Notes: a model not told the origin generated them from the sequence alone. A stretch of DNA of 64,000 nt from Vespula vulgaris (GCF_905475345.1 NC_066593.1:7875274-7939273); one strand, 5' to 3'. Numbered from the stretch's first letter, positions 34,670 to 45,595 are shown. A program made the numbers and translations.

Positions 34670-35350
34670 TTCTAAGATAATTTCCATTGTTAATGTGGTA
34701 GAATTTATAGCTTTGTTTCCAAACGACAAAGAACGAAGAACACTTTGGGAAATAATTCGAAAGTCTATCTCTCGTATAAGTTCGAATCATCGTGTATTGT
34801 TTTGTTCTTTTAATTATTTTATTTTCGATAAACTAAATATAAAAAAGTATATATATATTATGTTTATATAGATGTATGTAGATATAGATATATATTTATC
34901 CATTATTTTCGTTAAACAATACAAAGAGTTAATAATTTATTCGAAAGAGTTATGGACAATCGCACTTGCATTGTTTCCATCGTATTCTAATAGTCAAAGG
35001 CAGTTACTCGAGAAATAATAGTAACATTTGTGCAGTGGTAGTAACGTTAACGTAATAGAAGTTGGAATCGAGAAGATATACGTACATTCACTGGCTATGC
35101 TCCAAGCCAATGGCTACCAACAGTTTTCTACACTCTGTGTATCGCCTACACTCTTCTTATATACTTACGAATTTAACATATGTGTATGTGTATACGTGTG
35201 TGTGTGTACGTGTGTGTATGTTTAGTCACATACGTGTAAAAATGTTGATCGTAGGTGGATTTTACATGCATATATATATATATATATATAGAAACAAGTG
35301 TAAATGAGTTCGTCTGTATATATATGTGCGTGTGTATGTATGTGTATATA
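34670..35350. other. AT-rich DNA with short GT and TA runs, no gene seen
   Basis: GT-rich at about 35183-35222, TA at 35271-35291 and GTAT at 35325-35372. Frames are compositional. Confidence 0.5.
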
Positions 35351-35369
35351 TATGTATGTATGTATATAT

Positions 35370-35535
35370 GTATTATAGATCGAAAGCTTTAACCGGCTTT
35401 TCGTTTATGTAGAAAGGACTATGCGTGACGATGTGAACGCGGTTTATGATACATCCGTTAAAATTTCTGGCTTGAGTCTAGGATTACGTTTACGGGCATA
35501 TGGTTCTGGACGAATTCCTTGGTAAATTCATAAAC
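35370..35535. other. CNE-like block
   Basis: Non-repetitive mixed-GC stretch (ACGATGTGAACGCGGTTTAT, TTTACGGGCATATGG). No frame or splice support. Confidence 0.25.
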
Positions 35536-35812
35536 ACTGTTCGGAGAGACGAAAGCAGATGTATATAAGAGAGACAACGCAAAATATAAATTCCATATTC
35601 CGTTTTGGAATAAACCTGACCAAGATAATTGAGAATTAAGTAAACTGAAGCGAAATCATGGAAATTAGAAACGATTTTCCACGAATAATGTTGTCACATT
35701 TATCAAAGATTTAAACGAACATAATTGTCGCTCGAAATGGTATTAAATATTTATAAACAACAAGCGTTCTTCGTCTCTTAGTTTATCGCCAAATAGAAAT
35801 TAAAAAGAAAGA

Positions 35813-35814
<2 letters not shown>

Positions 35815-35853
<39 letters not shown>
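35815..35853. repeat. (GA)n microsatellite
   Basis: About 19 pure GA units. Confidence 0.95.
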
Positions 35854-35857
<4 letters not shown>

Positions 35858-36236
35858 TAAAAAACTGCTTAATAGTAAGAGTTAAAGAGTTTTATAACGG
35901 TGTCCTTTTTTACATGATGACGTATAAAATGAAATACGAATAAGAGATTATTTAACGTTTGAAACGTTTATTTAGGGAAAGGTTAAGATTAACTAAGGGT
36001 CCGTTATAAAAAAGAGCGAATATTTTTCCAAGTAAAATTACACGAATCTACGTAACGAGAATCCCGTGTTATATGTTCCGCGGGACCTATCGGTCAGTGA
36101 TATTCTAAGTTAAACAAAATGGAATATTTACTCTATGCATCCATAAATGCATACGGACGTGATCATAAATTTTCTTTCGAAGTGAAACAGAAAGGAGGTG
36201 GAACGATGAGTGAGAGTGAGAGTGAGAAAGAAATAA

Positions 36237-36244
36237 ATAGATAT

Positions 36245-36311
<67 letters not shown>

Positions 36312-36345
36312 CATAGAGAGAAAGAGAGAGAGAGAAAGAGAAAGA
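36237..36345. repeat. (GATA)n microsatellite with GA tail
   Basis: About sixteen GATA units (36247-36310) followed by GA-rich sequence. Tyr-Leu-Ser-Ile frames on the minus strand are artefacts. Confidence 0.95.
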
Positions 36346-36459
36346 GACGATAGCCTGCAAGGAATTTATTGCACGCTAATTTATCACGCTCACTGCGCTT
36401 TGAATAATTGAAGCTAGTGTCAAGCATTTCGATCGAAACTATTTTCCCTTTTCCCTTTG

Positions 36460-36540
36460 TCTCTCTATCTCTGTCTCTATCTCTCTCTCTCTTTCTCTCT
36501 TTCTATCTCTATCTCTATCTCTATCTCTGTCTATACATCT
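36460..36540. repeat. (CT)n/(CTAT)n tract
   Basis: CT with repeated TCTATC units. Confidence 0.9.
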
Positions 36541-36740
36541 ATATGGCCATCTCTTGGCTGCAAATTGGCCGCTCACGTAATATGTTTATCGCGGCGAAAT
36601 TGATCGAATCAAAATGCAAATTTAATGAATTATTCAACGGCGTTAAGAACATAACGTTACCACTATTTACGAACAACCGTGTATATAAACTGGCCTGTTC
36701 ACTCTACCGCTAAAATGAAAAATCGTGCGTAAAACTGTCG
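36541..36740. other. CNE-like block with octamer and homeodomain sites
   Basis: ATGCAAAT (36614-36621), the consensus POU-domain octamer, directly abuts TTAATGAATTATT, a pair of homeodomain-type cores. The surroundings are non-repetitive and include GGCCGCTCACG and ATCGCGGCG. The combination fits an Oct/POU-homeodomain enhancer, by motif only. A TATATAAA at 36682-36689 lies 19 bp before a TTCACTCT initiator-like word, too close for a standard TATA promoter. Confidence 0.35.
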
Positions 36741-36759
36741 CAAGCTCTTGCAATTCTTT

Positions 36760-36770
36760 CTGTCTCTCTA

Positions 36771-36824
<54 letters not shown>

Positions 36825-36829
36825 CGACC
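36760..36829. repeat. (CTGT)n(CT)n tract
   Basis: CTGT units then CT, ending at 36824. Confidence 0.92.
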
Positions 36830-37120
36830 ATTTTTCTCAGTGATTTTCTCCCTGATTTTCAACGTTGAACGATCGGACAAACGTTTGGATTCCTCTCGTC
36901 AAACACTCGCCCATTTCTCGTTATATTACCGCCTGCGAAGTAATTTATGAAATAATCTAGATTTAGAGCCCCGTGTAATTACAGTTCCACGGGAAAACGT
37001 TCTCGAGTTTCGCCAAGTTTTATATTTACTGCTTCCTTTTTATGATGTTTTTAATTTGCAACAGGCCAGACACACCGTACACTTTCCACGTTGTTTAAAT
37101 TTTCTATGCAACATTTCTAA
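36830..37120. other. CNE-like block with TAATTA in a hairpin loop
   Basis: CCCGTG (36970-36975) and CACGGG (36988-36993) flank TAATTACAGTTC, presenting a homeodomain core between 6 bp arms. The first part (to about 36960) has a plus frame of about 50 codons without ATG, ending LYYRLRSNL, preceded by ATTTTTCTCAG, a plausible acceptor; no good donor follows. Regulatory reading preferred. Confidence 0.3.
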
Positions 37121-37403
37121 TTAGGAAGACTTTTCAAAGAATTTATATATTAATTCGAATCATTCTTCACAAAGGACACTCCTCTATACGAGCACGCATA
37201 CGTATTTAATATTTTATCCTTTTATCAACGTTTGTATTATGCTTATTCTAAATTTTTTCGTAAAACACATCGTATTAATCATTTAATTTTGATCATTTTA
37301 AAAATTAAGATATATACGGAAAAATTCATGTATATGAGTCGATATTAAAACACACGTATGAAATGACGGTATAAAATACACGTTATATGAATCAGTATTA
37401 TAT

Positions 37404-37845
37404 CGTTTACGAATTATGAGAAAAAGCAGTCAGATGTAATAACATAAAAATTTATTGAAGGATTAGATATGCTTTTGTTCGTTGAATTTCATTTAAACGC
37501 AGTTTAATTTATACATGAGACAATTACATGTATCATAGAAATTTTGTTACGCTGGAAAAATGTAAACTTATATGGATATGTAAGTAAGTATACGTATACG
37601 TATATTATGTCGCTTACAATTCATAATTTATGGCAAAAAATCAGTCAATGTAATAAAGTAAATATTTATCAAAATATTAGATATTATTTTATTCCTTGAA
37701 TTTCATTTAAACGTAGAGTAATTGATAATAATCAACAACAACATAGAACAATTACCATGTATTACGAGAATTTTATTATGCTCGAAAAATGTAAACTTAT
37801 GTGACTATATATTTCTGTTATACGTACGTATATATGTATATCGTG
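37404..37845 (+). repeat. Two ~207-230 bp tandem copies
   Basis: Copy 1 starts near 37404 and copy 2 near 37611. Shared words in order are CAGTCA, GTAATAA, TTGAATTTCATTTAAACG, CAATTAC, ATGTAT and GAAAAATGTAAACTTAT. Copy 2 carries a small insertion. AT-rich, non-coding. Confidence 0.82.
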
Positions 37846-37849
37846 TTAC

Positions 37850-39650
37850 GTGAAAAAATTTTTCCTGGATGTTATACGAAACCTTGTTATACGATAATCC
37901 ACCGTAGTTTTCTTTGAAAATTCTATAGAAAACTCAGAAGTACTGGATGAATAAAATTATACATATTTACATCGTATGCGTACTATCACACGTATATATA
38001 CATGATATATATATGTATGTGCATATATGTATGTACATATATATATATATATAATGAATTACATAAATACACATATGGAGTAGGGCTTTGAGAATATAAT
38101 TTAACTGGAAATATGGAATATAGGTTTAGATATTAACGAATACGTTAGTTATTCCGTTATGGTTATTTAAAGCTTTTTCTCTTTCTCTTCGTTATTTCGT
38201 TTTCATCATGCTGATATCTAGTATGCATGTAGAATATTTCACACATTTATTTTCTTTCAATGCCAGCAGAGTAAAGAGAGAGAGAGAGAGAGGGAGGGAG
38301 AGAGAGGAAGAAGAAAAAGCAAAAAAAGAAAAAATAACAGCCGATATTTTAATCCGTGTAGTATCTATAACTAGAAATGAAAGTTCAACATTTTATCATG
38401 GCGTGAGTTATTAAAAACTTTGATACCTCTCGTCCGTATCCTCTTTTTCGATGCAAACGTATATCACGAATACGCTTTGTTCTTCGATCGAACGAAAGGA
38501 AATAGAAAAATAACTCTTGTTATGACCCGAAGCGATAATTAAAACTCACGTTCGTGCGTTCAACGGGGAAAAAAAAAGAATAAAAAAAAAAAAGGCAAAG
38601 AGAGAAAAAAAATAAAAGGAGAAAAAGCAAGCAACGATTTGTTTTCTCTATAACTTTCCCGTAGATGAGTATTAATATCGAATGAAAATTTGCCAATTGC
38701 AAAAAGTGCAAATTCTCTTTATTATCTTACTGTGTGTTTCTTTTTAAGCATAGATTACGAAGCATATCGAAACATAAATAATCAATAATTAACAGAATTA
38801 GATCAATTCACTCTTACCGACGAAAACACGACGAAGAAGATGAATAAGGAAGAACGACGCTTTGTAAGATATAAAAAAGAAGAAAATAAAAAAAAAAATA
38901 AAGAAAAGAAAATTCTCTTCTTGTATAATACACTTAATGACTTAAGTAACGAACTTTCTTATCGGCGAACAATCTTCCAAGAGATAGAAGGAACAAACGT
39001 TAATGGATCTAATGAAGAAAATCAAAAAGGAAGTCTTTGTGCACGGCGAATGTGTCACTCGACGACTTTTAAAGACTAACTGAAGAAGAAAAATTACTCG
39101 TGAAGCGCACCGTGATAACGATCGGACGATAATGATTTTATGGGTAAGCGAAAAATTTAGGGGGACCGAAAGATTATGATTTAACAAACAACTCCGAGAT
39201 AAACAACTGCGTGTGAGCTCAACTGTGTGTGAAAAAAAAAAAAAGAGAGAAGAAACTCACGAAAGATAATTTTAATATCGTCTTCGTAATGGAACTTGTT
39301 TCTTCGTCTGCTTTTTTTCTTTCTTGTTTTTTGTGTGATTTCTCTTTTTGAAATCTTCAAAAATACTTTTATCTTCGAAGTTGTACTGACCTCGAATTAA
39401 AGAAACCAAGGTCAACAGACCTTCAACCTTTTTCAAGAACAGTACAAAGTCCAATAGATTAATAGGCAACGCGATAGACGAGCTAGAAAAACGTCGGGGA
39501 AAGATCCCAACGATGTTTCAAGAGAAGGAAAAAAAGTATAGTTCTTTTGGATAATGTCCGCGATTCTCACACCACTGACAAGATAAAGAATAAATCTGGC
39601 TTAGAAAAGGCCGAGCATTTGTCTTATTACCCTCTATATATCTGCTCTTT
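37850..39650. other. AT-rich DNA with A/G tracts, no gene seen
   Basis: (TA)n at 38037-38053, GA at 38275-38305 and A-rich tracts at 38566-38630, 38872-38912 and 39228-39252. Several 60-80 codon frames are Lys/Glu- or Phe/Leu-rich from these tracts. Confidence 0.5.
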
Positions 39651-39657
39651 CCAATTT

Positions 39658-39690
39658 TGTTCTCTCTCTCTCTCTCTCTCTCTCTTTTTC
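39658..39690. repeat. (CT)n microsatellite
   Basis: About 13 CT units. Confidence 0.92.
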
Positions 39691-39859
39691 GTTACTTTTC
39701 GAATGAGAAAAGCTATGCTGAATAGGTATTATCGCTTCAACTAATCTGATACGATCAGCGATTAATTCAAATTAATTTCCATTCGGACTATTTCGAAATT
39801 CGATAAGTGCAATTAAGTTACATGTTTGAGCGTAAACACAAATGAATTCGTTTAATCGT

Positions 39860-39868
39860 ATCTCTCTC

Positions 39869-39910
<42 letters not shown>

Positions 39911-39912
39911 CA
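39860..39912. repeat. (CT)n(CTAT)n microsatellite
   Basis: About ten TATC units at 39870-39910. Confidence 0.94.
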
Positions 39913-40074
39913 TCTCTCTTTCTCTTTCTCTAATTTTACAAACTCTCACATTTTCTTTGTAACATCTTCGTTTCGTTTCCATACGAAAAAGACATTTTAC
40001 TTTGTAAAATTGTTCGATCGTTAATAAAACGGCCGTTCATCTCTTCGTTCTTATCATTCTTTATTTATTTTTAC

Positions 40075-40420
40075 GAACAGACGCATGCACTCACCTACGC
40101 TCTCACATGCATACACGTGCACTCACATGCACATTCACACAGAAATATATTTTTCTCGCGACACACTCCCCCCCTTCTCCCTCTCTTCACCACTCTCTCT
40201 CCACTCTTATCGCCGTTGTTTTTGCGAACTCGTAGGAACTAACTTGCCGGAATAGCGACCGCGTTCGCAATAACTTCGACTTTTCGTGTGTCCTGCTAAT
40301 TCTCCGCACCGAATTTATTCGCGAAGTCAGCGAAACTACCGAAACGATAACGGCGTCGATCTAGTCGAATCTAAACGGACAAGTTGCTTTCGACCATATC
40401 TAAACTGAGATATTTCTCAT
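40075..40420 (-). promoter_or_regulatory. 5'-UTR/first-exon-like block ending at a strong donor
   Basis: On the minus strand a CpG-rich, non-coding stretch (about 40420 down to 40096) runs into GCGTAG|GTGAGTGC, a near-consensus splice donor (GTGAGT at about 40094-40089). There is no pyrimidine tract before the donor, so a first exon fits better than an internal one. No TATA or clear initiator is visible, and a CNE with a chance donor is equally possible. Confidence 0.25.
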
Positions 40421-40679
40421 TCGTTGAAAATTATTCATATAAATTGAATAAGATATTTCTCATTCATATAACATTATATATACGAATCTAGCTAGAATGG
40501 TGCATAATTATATATTATGTATGACTCTAATTCGTTGAGAATCGTGTCGTAGTTCGTTCTCATTTTATTCGCAACAAGAAAGAAATTTTATTTCTCTTGC
40601 TTTTTGCTTTTGTTTTGTTCTTTTTATTCTCTTCTTCTTCTTCTACTACTACTTTTTCTTCTTCTTCATTTCCGATAAA

Positions 40680-40930
40680 AGGGGATATTATCGTGGTTGA
40701 AATTGAAACGACGTGACGTTGATCTCTCTTTGCGATACGTTAGTAGGATAAATCGCACGTCTGGATTTCTGTCCTTACCGAAAGTAGCGAATTTATGCGA
40801 CTTTTATTTGATACGGGAGATTACTGCCAAAAGAATGGCTATTGGGTTGTTCTCGAACTTGAGTGAAATCGGAACGATCACGTGGCTGGGTAATATAAAA
40901 ATCCGACTGCTTGGAAAAGCGATATTATGA
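40680..40930. other. CNE-like block with unrecognised 77-codon frame
   Basis: A plus ATG frame (40697-40930) reads a balanced peptide beginning MKLKRRDVDLSLRYVSRIN. I find no motif, signal peptide or convincing splice site. It may be a chance frame in a conserved island. Confidence 0.15.
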
Positions 40931-41149
40931 TCCTATTAAAATAAGACTTTTATTAACTTGAATGGATTTCAAGGGAGGAAGTTTTTATAGTATACGCTTG
41001 GACACAATGATCTTTTAATCTTGACTTTTAAATGACGTCATCTATGTCAAATGTAATTTCTATAAAATTTTATGTCGACTTAAGAGAGATAAAGAAAGAA
41101 AGAAAGAAAGAGAAAGACGGAGGGTGAGGAGTAGTAAAGGACCATGAAA

Positions 41150-41480
41150 GATTTCTTGGCTTAATACAAACGCAACGTATGCTCTTTTCGTACTACCATT
41201 AACTATCGAACGAAAGTACCGAGGTCACGACAAAGTTCACGGCGGAGAAAGGAACACGAAGTATGAATATCCGTGACCTAGATATAACCTTTCCGAGGTC
41301 ATTTACACTCTCACCTAAATAAAATATGATTCCACGAGTCTTCCTTTCATACTGCTCATGTGGACACTCGAAATAAGATGGCATACACTTCGAGCCAATC
41401 TTCTATCGCACGTATCACATCCAAATAGTTTCAAAGGGTCTTTTCCCTTACCTCTAAAAAAAAAAAGAAGTACTCCATTA
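41150..41480 (-). other. Minus-strand exon-like unit bounded by acceptor and donor
   Basis: Reading the minus strand, an 11-12 T run ends in TTTAG at 41455, giving an acceptor; two bases later AG|GTAAGG makes it recursive-like. After 140 nt, TTTATTTAG|GTGAGA (junction 41315/41314) is a second acceptor-donor juxtaposition. One frame of the 140 nt is open until its last codon and includes LFGCDTCDRRLARSVCH, a CxxC pattern whose His spacing does not fit a C2H2 finger. Confidence 0.28.
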
Positions 41481-41929
41481 CTTTGGATCGTGCATCGGTT
41501 TCGGAATTCAACTTTCTCGGAATCTAAGTAAAGTTAACGTTATCAACGAATGAAAAAAATAAATTTTCTTATTACGAATTCTATCTACCTTCGAATATCA
41601 AAATTCTAATAAATGGTATATGGGTTTATGCGTACCAAAGAATAATAATAATAATAATAACGGATCGTAAACCATTTAAAATGGAGATAGAGTTCATGAA
41701 AGAAAATTAAAAAATATATATAAAAAATGTACGAAAAAAGATCGCGTTAACGAATATTATTTAATAAATTTTTAATTCAAAGACTACAATATATCTATAA
41801 ATATCATTTATTTGGAAATGATAATCGATTAATTATTCCTTTCCAAAGAAAAATTATACTATCGAGTCGCATCAATAAAGAGATCTAAAGGATCCCGTTG
41901 GAAAGATTAGTACTAGGTGCAAAATTTCT

Positions 41930-42090
41930 CGATAATATTCAGGACGTTAACCGCCGTTGCGGTATCGTCGTTAATTACGGCTTAATCACCATCTACCACC
42001 CCCGTTCCTCTCCTCTCGCTGGCCAGTTTGTTCGTGCTATCCCTGTATCGGTCACCGTTCGCTGGCCCCAATAACCCGTTAGCTGCCATA
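41930..42090. other. G+C-enriched CNE-like block
   Basis: Contains CGTCGTTAATTACGGCTTAA and two copies of CGCTGGCC about 40 bp apart (near 42018 and 42060). No frame. Candidate regulatory element. Confidence 0.28.
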
Positions 42091-42109
42091 CTGAAAATAC
42101 GATGTGGAA

Positions 42110-42180
42110 AAAGGGAAAAAAAATAAAAAAAAAAAAAGCAAAACAAAACAAAAAAAAACCTTCACACAAAAAAAAGAAGC
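42110..42180. repeat. A-rich low-complexity tract
   Basis: AAAAC and AAAAG runs giving an artefactual poly-Lys frame. Confidence 0.88.
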
Positions 42181-42399
42181 AGCTTACTATTCAGAGCCAT
42201 GATAAAAGTGAATCAACGAGTGGATCGATCATGCTCTTTGCTCTAGAACGATCCACTGGACTATGTCAAAGCGATAGAATCAAATTCCTTCCAGTTGAAA
42301 TTTAATCAGGATACCTGGTTGAACATAATATCGTATAAGGTACACAGAAGTAGAGAGATGATATAAGGTCTTTGTCCAGAGAAAGATGAACAGATAAAT

Positions 42400-42680
42400 A
42401 GATATATAGAAAGAGAAAGAGAGAGAGAGAGAGAGAGATGAAGAGTAATCAAGAATAATCTCATAGGAAGATGACACGTGTAAAGCGTATCGATTTCGGC
42501 CTACCGTAGAACGCGTCTGTACGGTAATAAACCCTCAATTTAATTTCTGGTCAGGAAATGGCTATGGGTAACTGGAGAGAGAGAGAACGAAGATATATAT
42601 ATACGTGAGAAAAGGAGATAGATAGATAGATCGATCGATAAATAAAGAGAGAAAGAGATTAAGAGAGAGAGAGAGTGATA
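42400..42680. repeat. Scattered (GA)n/(GATA)n tracts
   Basis: GA at 42408-42438, TA at 42594-42602, GATA at 42618-42635 and GA at 42660-42676, separated by short unique sequence. Confidence 0.85.
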
Positions 42681-42900
42681 TTCGCAAGTCAGTGTCTGAC
42701 TACGAGAGAACAAGATTCAAGTACGGTCGGCCGGTTAGTCGAGCACGTCGAGGCATCGAGACGTAAAAGCATCCAGCGAAAGCAGAGCAGAAACATCAGC
42801 AGCAGCAGCAGTAGCAGCAGTAGCAGCAACAGCAGCCATCCAGCTAGTCAACCAACCAGTAAGAGCGGTAACATCCACTAAGGCAAAAGCACGCTCAGCG
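42675..42900 (+). promoter_or_regulatory. Promoter/5'-UTR-like block with CAG-type repeat
   Basis: AGTCAGTGTC near 42690 carries a TCAGTG initiator-type word, and GGTCG 34 bp downstream resembles a DPE but is several bases off the required spacing. An imperfect AGC run follows (about 42796-42838; Ser/Gln/Ala repeats if translated). The 68-codon plus frame has no recognised domain. Texture is typical of an insect 5' UTR; transcription is not shown. Confidence 0.25.
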
Positions 42901-42979
42901 TATTGTGCGCTGTCATCGAAGCCTCCTCCTCTGCTTCTACCATCTATCTCTTTCTATCTCTCGTCATCTTTCAAAAAAA

Positions 42980-43107
42980 TTACATATATATATACATATA
43001 TATATATATGCATGTATGTATGCATGTATGTATGCATGCATGCATGCATGCATGCATGTATGTATGTATGTATGTATATATGTATGTTGTGTATGTAGGT
43101 ATATATG
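42980..43107. repeat. (TA)n(ATGC)n(GTAT)n compound microsatellite
   Basis: TA runs, then alternating GTAT and GCAT tetranucleotides (pure GCAT at about 43031-43058), then GTAT. Confidence 0.94.
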
Positions 43108-43189
43108 AATATACTATAACTCGAGTCTCTTAGAGAAAGATAGAGATATAGATGGATTTTTTGCATCGTCAGAGATACGATAACCGGCC

Positions 43190-43430
43190 ATGACGTAGAC
43201 AGCAACGAGCTTGTCGCTCTTTACAAGAACCTACTTAAGGGCGACACCTGGGACGTGGATGGATACTACCGTAGAACCCACGTCGAGCATTACAAATGTT
43301 CTATATGCAAAGTATACCGTTTTACGAGTGCGTACTCTACAAGTATAATGAAGTCAAGGGAGACGTAGCCGTGTCTGCACTCTTCACTCGGGCCGATAGC
43401 CAAGTTCCCTGTAATACGTGTCTCTTCTTT
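43190..43430. other. 5'-UTR/CNE-like block
   Basis: Non-repetitive mixed-GC DNA with CCCACGTCGAGC, GCGTACTC and GGGAGACGTAGCCG words. No frame or splice pair I trust. Confidence 0.25.
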
Positions 43431-43812
43431 TGATCGTCGATCTCTATGAAGTTGAACGCTCTTAAAAAAGAAAGAAGAAAGAAAAAAAGAAAAAGAAAAA
43501 CCACGTTCCTACCAAAGAGAAAAGAAATTCGACGACAAGCCTGTCTCAAACGCACTTAATTTCTTACTTACTTTGTTTTATTAATGATCTTATATTCATC
43601 AAAATTTGCAAGTTTATATAGATCCTTTTATTTCTTTTCGAACTGTAACGAAATGTATCTTAGCTTTTTAAGTTTATAGATCTATCGTATAGATTCGATT
43701 AAATTTTCTTTCTAATGATATTACATTTATATATATATATATATTTGTATATTTATATATATTAAGAACGTTTAAAGTTTAAAGAAACATTAGAAAACAT
43801 TCTTTCTTTATT

Positions 43813-43815
43813 TTA

Positions 43816-43857
<42 letters not shown>

Positions 43858-43965
43858 TAGTTCTATTAACGTATAAAAAATACTAATAATAACAATAATA
43901 ATTACTATTAACGTTTGAAAAATAATAATAACAATAATAATAATTAGTTCTATTAACGTTCGAAA
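43813..43965. repeat. (AAT)n with three ~43 bp units
   Basis: Pure AAT at about 43816-43856. CTATTAACGT then recurs at 43863, 43905 and 43950, showing 42-45 bp units made of AAT/AAC runs plus that word. Confidence 0.88.
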
Positions 43966-44214
43966 CAACTTAGCAAAGTCTCCAAGATATCACGATAAAA
44001 GAACAAAAAAGTATAACTTTTCCAAGTTAAGCCATCGCATAGAATAACAATTGTGCGCTCCCGTTTATACCTACTTTCTATTCATACCTACTTTAACCCT
44101 TGGAAGACTTTAACCATGTTTTTCATCTCTTTTAGCGCTAACCCTAATAGTAGTTGGACGCCTGTTCCTTTATAAGACCTATTCCATAGTCCTTTCCCCA
44201 AAAACATATAGACA

Positions 44215-44700
44215 AAAGATGCTACCTAAAAGTTAGGTTGGATCCTGCGAGTGAACGGCTGTACTGTGCAGTATCGTACCATGCTCGGTTAGTACTTTCA
44301 CAAAGAGAAGGAGACGTTCAGGAGCAGATAGAGATAAAGGATGCGAGATAGAGATAGACGCACACAGAGAGAGAAAGAGAGAGAGAGAGAAAGAGAAAGA
44401 GAGAGAAAGAGATAGTGAGAGAGAGAGGTTGAGGAGGTCTTGTGGTTCGAAGAGCAACCAGTTGGTGAAACCGCAGGGACCGTCCTAAGCACTCGCCGAG
44501 ATACGCCAACGGTTTTGGACATTCAGACTACTACGGTGTGCCGTAGTCGGTGCTTTACGAACTAAGAAGAGCAGATCGCAAACAAGCTAGTAGGGGTGAG
44601 CCTGGTAGTAGTCCGACTACTGGTCGACCGATTCACCCGACCGACCTGACGGTCTCTCTTAAACCGCTTTTAGAACCGCAAGAGTTAGATGCGTCGATAA
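44215..44700 (+). promoter_or_regulatory. 5'-UTR-like GC-rich block with hairpins
   Basis: A G+C-enriched stretch interrupted by GA repeats. It holds ACTACGG/CCGTAGT around TGTG (44530-44536, 44541-44547) and AGTAGT/ACTACT around CCG (44607-44612, 44616-44621). TTCAGACT at 44522-44529 resembles an initiator. A 76-codon plus frame from 44550 has no recognised domain and ends in a poly-Lys tract. GGG|GTGAGC near 44595 is donor-like. Confidence 0.25.
44366..44430. repeat. Interrupted (GA)n tract
   Basis: GA with GAAA interruptions inside the preceding block. Confidence 0.92.
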
Positions 44701-44778
44701 AAAAAAAAAAGAAAGAAAAAGAAAAGAAAGAAAAAAGATTTAAACTCTTATTTCTTTTACTTTTCTACGCGGGGATAT

Positions 44779-44818
<40 letters not shown>

Positions 44819-44842
44819 AATAGATAGATAGATAGATAGAGA
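44700..44842. repeat. A/G tract, (GA)n and (GATA)n
   Basis: A-rich at 44700-44740, GA at 44783-44813 and GATA at 44820-44840. Confidence 0.92.
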
Positions 44843-45039
44843 AAGAAGACTAGACTAAGTTCTGTCTTATTTCCTTATCCGCAAGCCACTGAATTTTCCT
44901 TTCTATTCAAACGTAACGTATTACTCTCGAAGGAGTAGCTTTCCTTTTTAGAGAATCCTCGGAAAAGATACGTAAATCTTGTTTCGAGTTTCGGATCCTA
45001 TCGATAGTCCTACTCCTTTCGTATGCGTAGTGTGAGAGA

Positions 45040-45062
45040 AAAAGAGAGAGAGAGAGAGAGAG
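45040..45062. repeat. (GA)n microsatellite
   Basis: Ten GA units. Confidence 0.9.
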
Positions 45063-45257
45063 ATCTCGTTCCAGATGTGGTGTTCACCGTTAGCCGTTCT
45101 TGTGATCGATTAATGCGGAACTAACAGGTGGAAAGATAGTTTCCTAACGTTCCACTGACCCATCGAATATGTCTGCCAACTAAAATCGATGGTAGTTCGT
45201 TTATTTGAGATATGATAATCGTTATACGAAAGAAAGAAAAAAAGGAAAGACAGACGA

Positions 45258-45259
<2 letters not shown>

Positions 45260-45299
<40 letters not shown>
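45260..45299. repeat. (GA)n microsatellite
   Basis: About 18 pure GA units flanked by unique sequence. Confidence 0.94.
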
Positions 45300-45303
<4 letters not shown>

Positions 45304-45519
45304 GGCTTTTCCATTTGCTTTTCATTTTTCAAAGGAACAGAACGGTCAATCGTATATCTTGCACATAGGAGAATTTAAAAAGTGCTTGGCAAGAGGGTTT
45401 CCTCATGCGAACGAAAATTTTCGTGATCTCATCCGTTTTACGTGTTAAAAATTGCAAATATCAATCTGCGGCTGGTATCCTAGAAGCCAAGAATAAAAGA
45501 TTTAATAGATTGTGTATAT

Positions 45520-45521
45520 AC

Positions 45522-45552
<31 letters not shown>

Positions 45553-45595
45553 TGTATGTATGTATGATATGTATATATATATATATATTGTTTTT
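45520..45595. repeat. (GTAT)n then (TA)n
   Basis: About ten GTAT units (45524-45566) then TA to 45590. Confidence 0.94.

Noticed and set aside
34061..34675. 204-codon plus-strand ORF
   Set aside because: Translation of CT/CTGT microsatellites, both halves low complexity.
36675..36710. TATA box with initiator
   Set aside because: TATATAAA and the TTCACTCT word are only 19 bp apart; functional TATA-initiator spacing is about 30 bp.
38810..38870. Minus-strand 42-nt exon with GTAAGA donor
   Set aside because: The acceptor is AAAG before C, a poor context; the pyrimidine run is an A-rich low-complexity tract in antisense.
41330..41420. Zinc-finger-like peptide FGCDTCDRRLARSVCH
   Set aside because: CxxC is present but the first His lies 10 residues after the second Cys and the next 6 further on, which does not fit C2H2 spacing; resemblance judged accidental.
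43090..43110. Donor/acceptor words inside GTAT repeats (also 37580, 35320)
   Set aside because: Generated by GTAT and TAAG microsatellites; no information beyond repeat composition.
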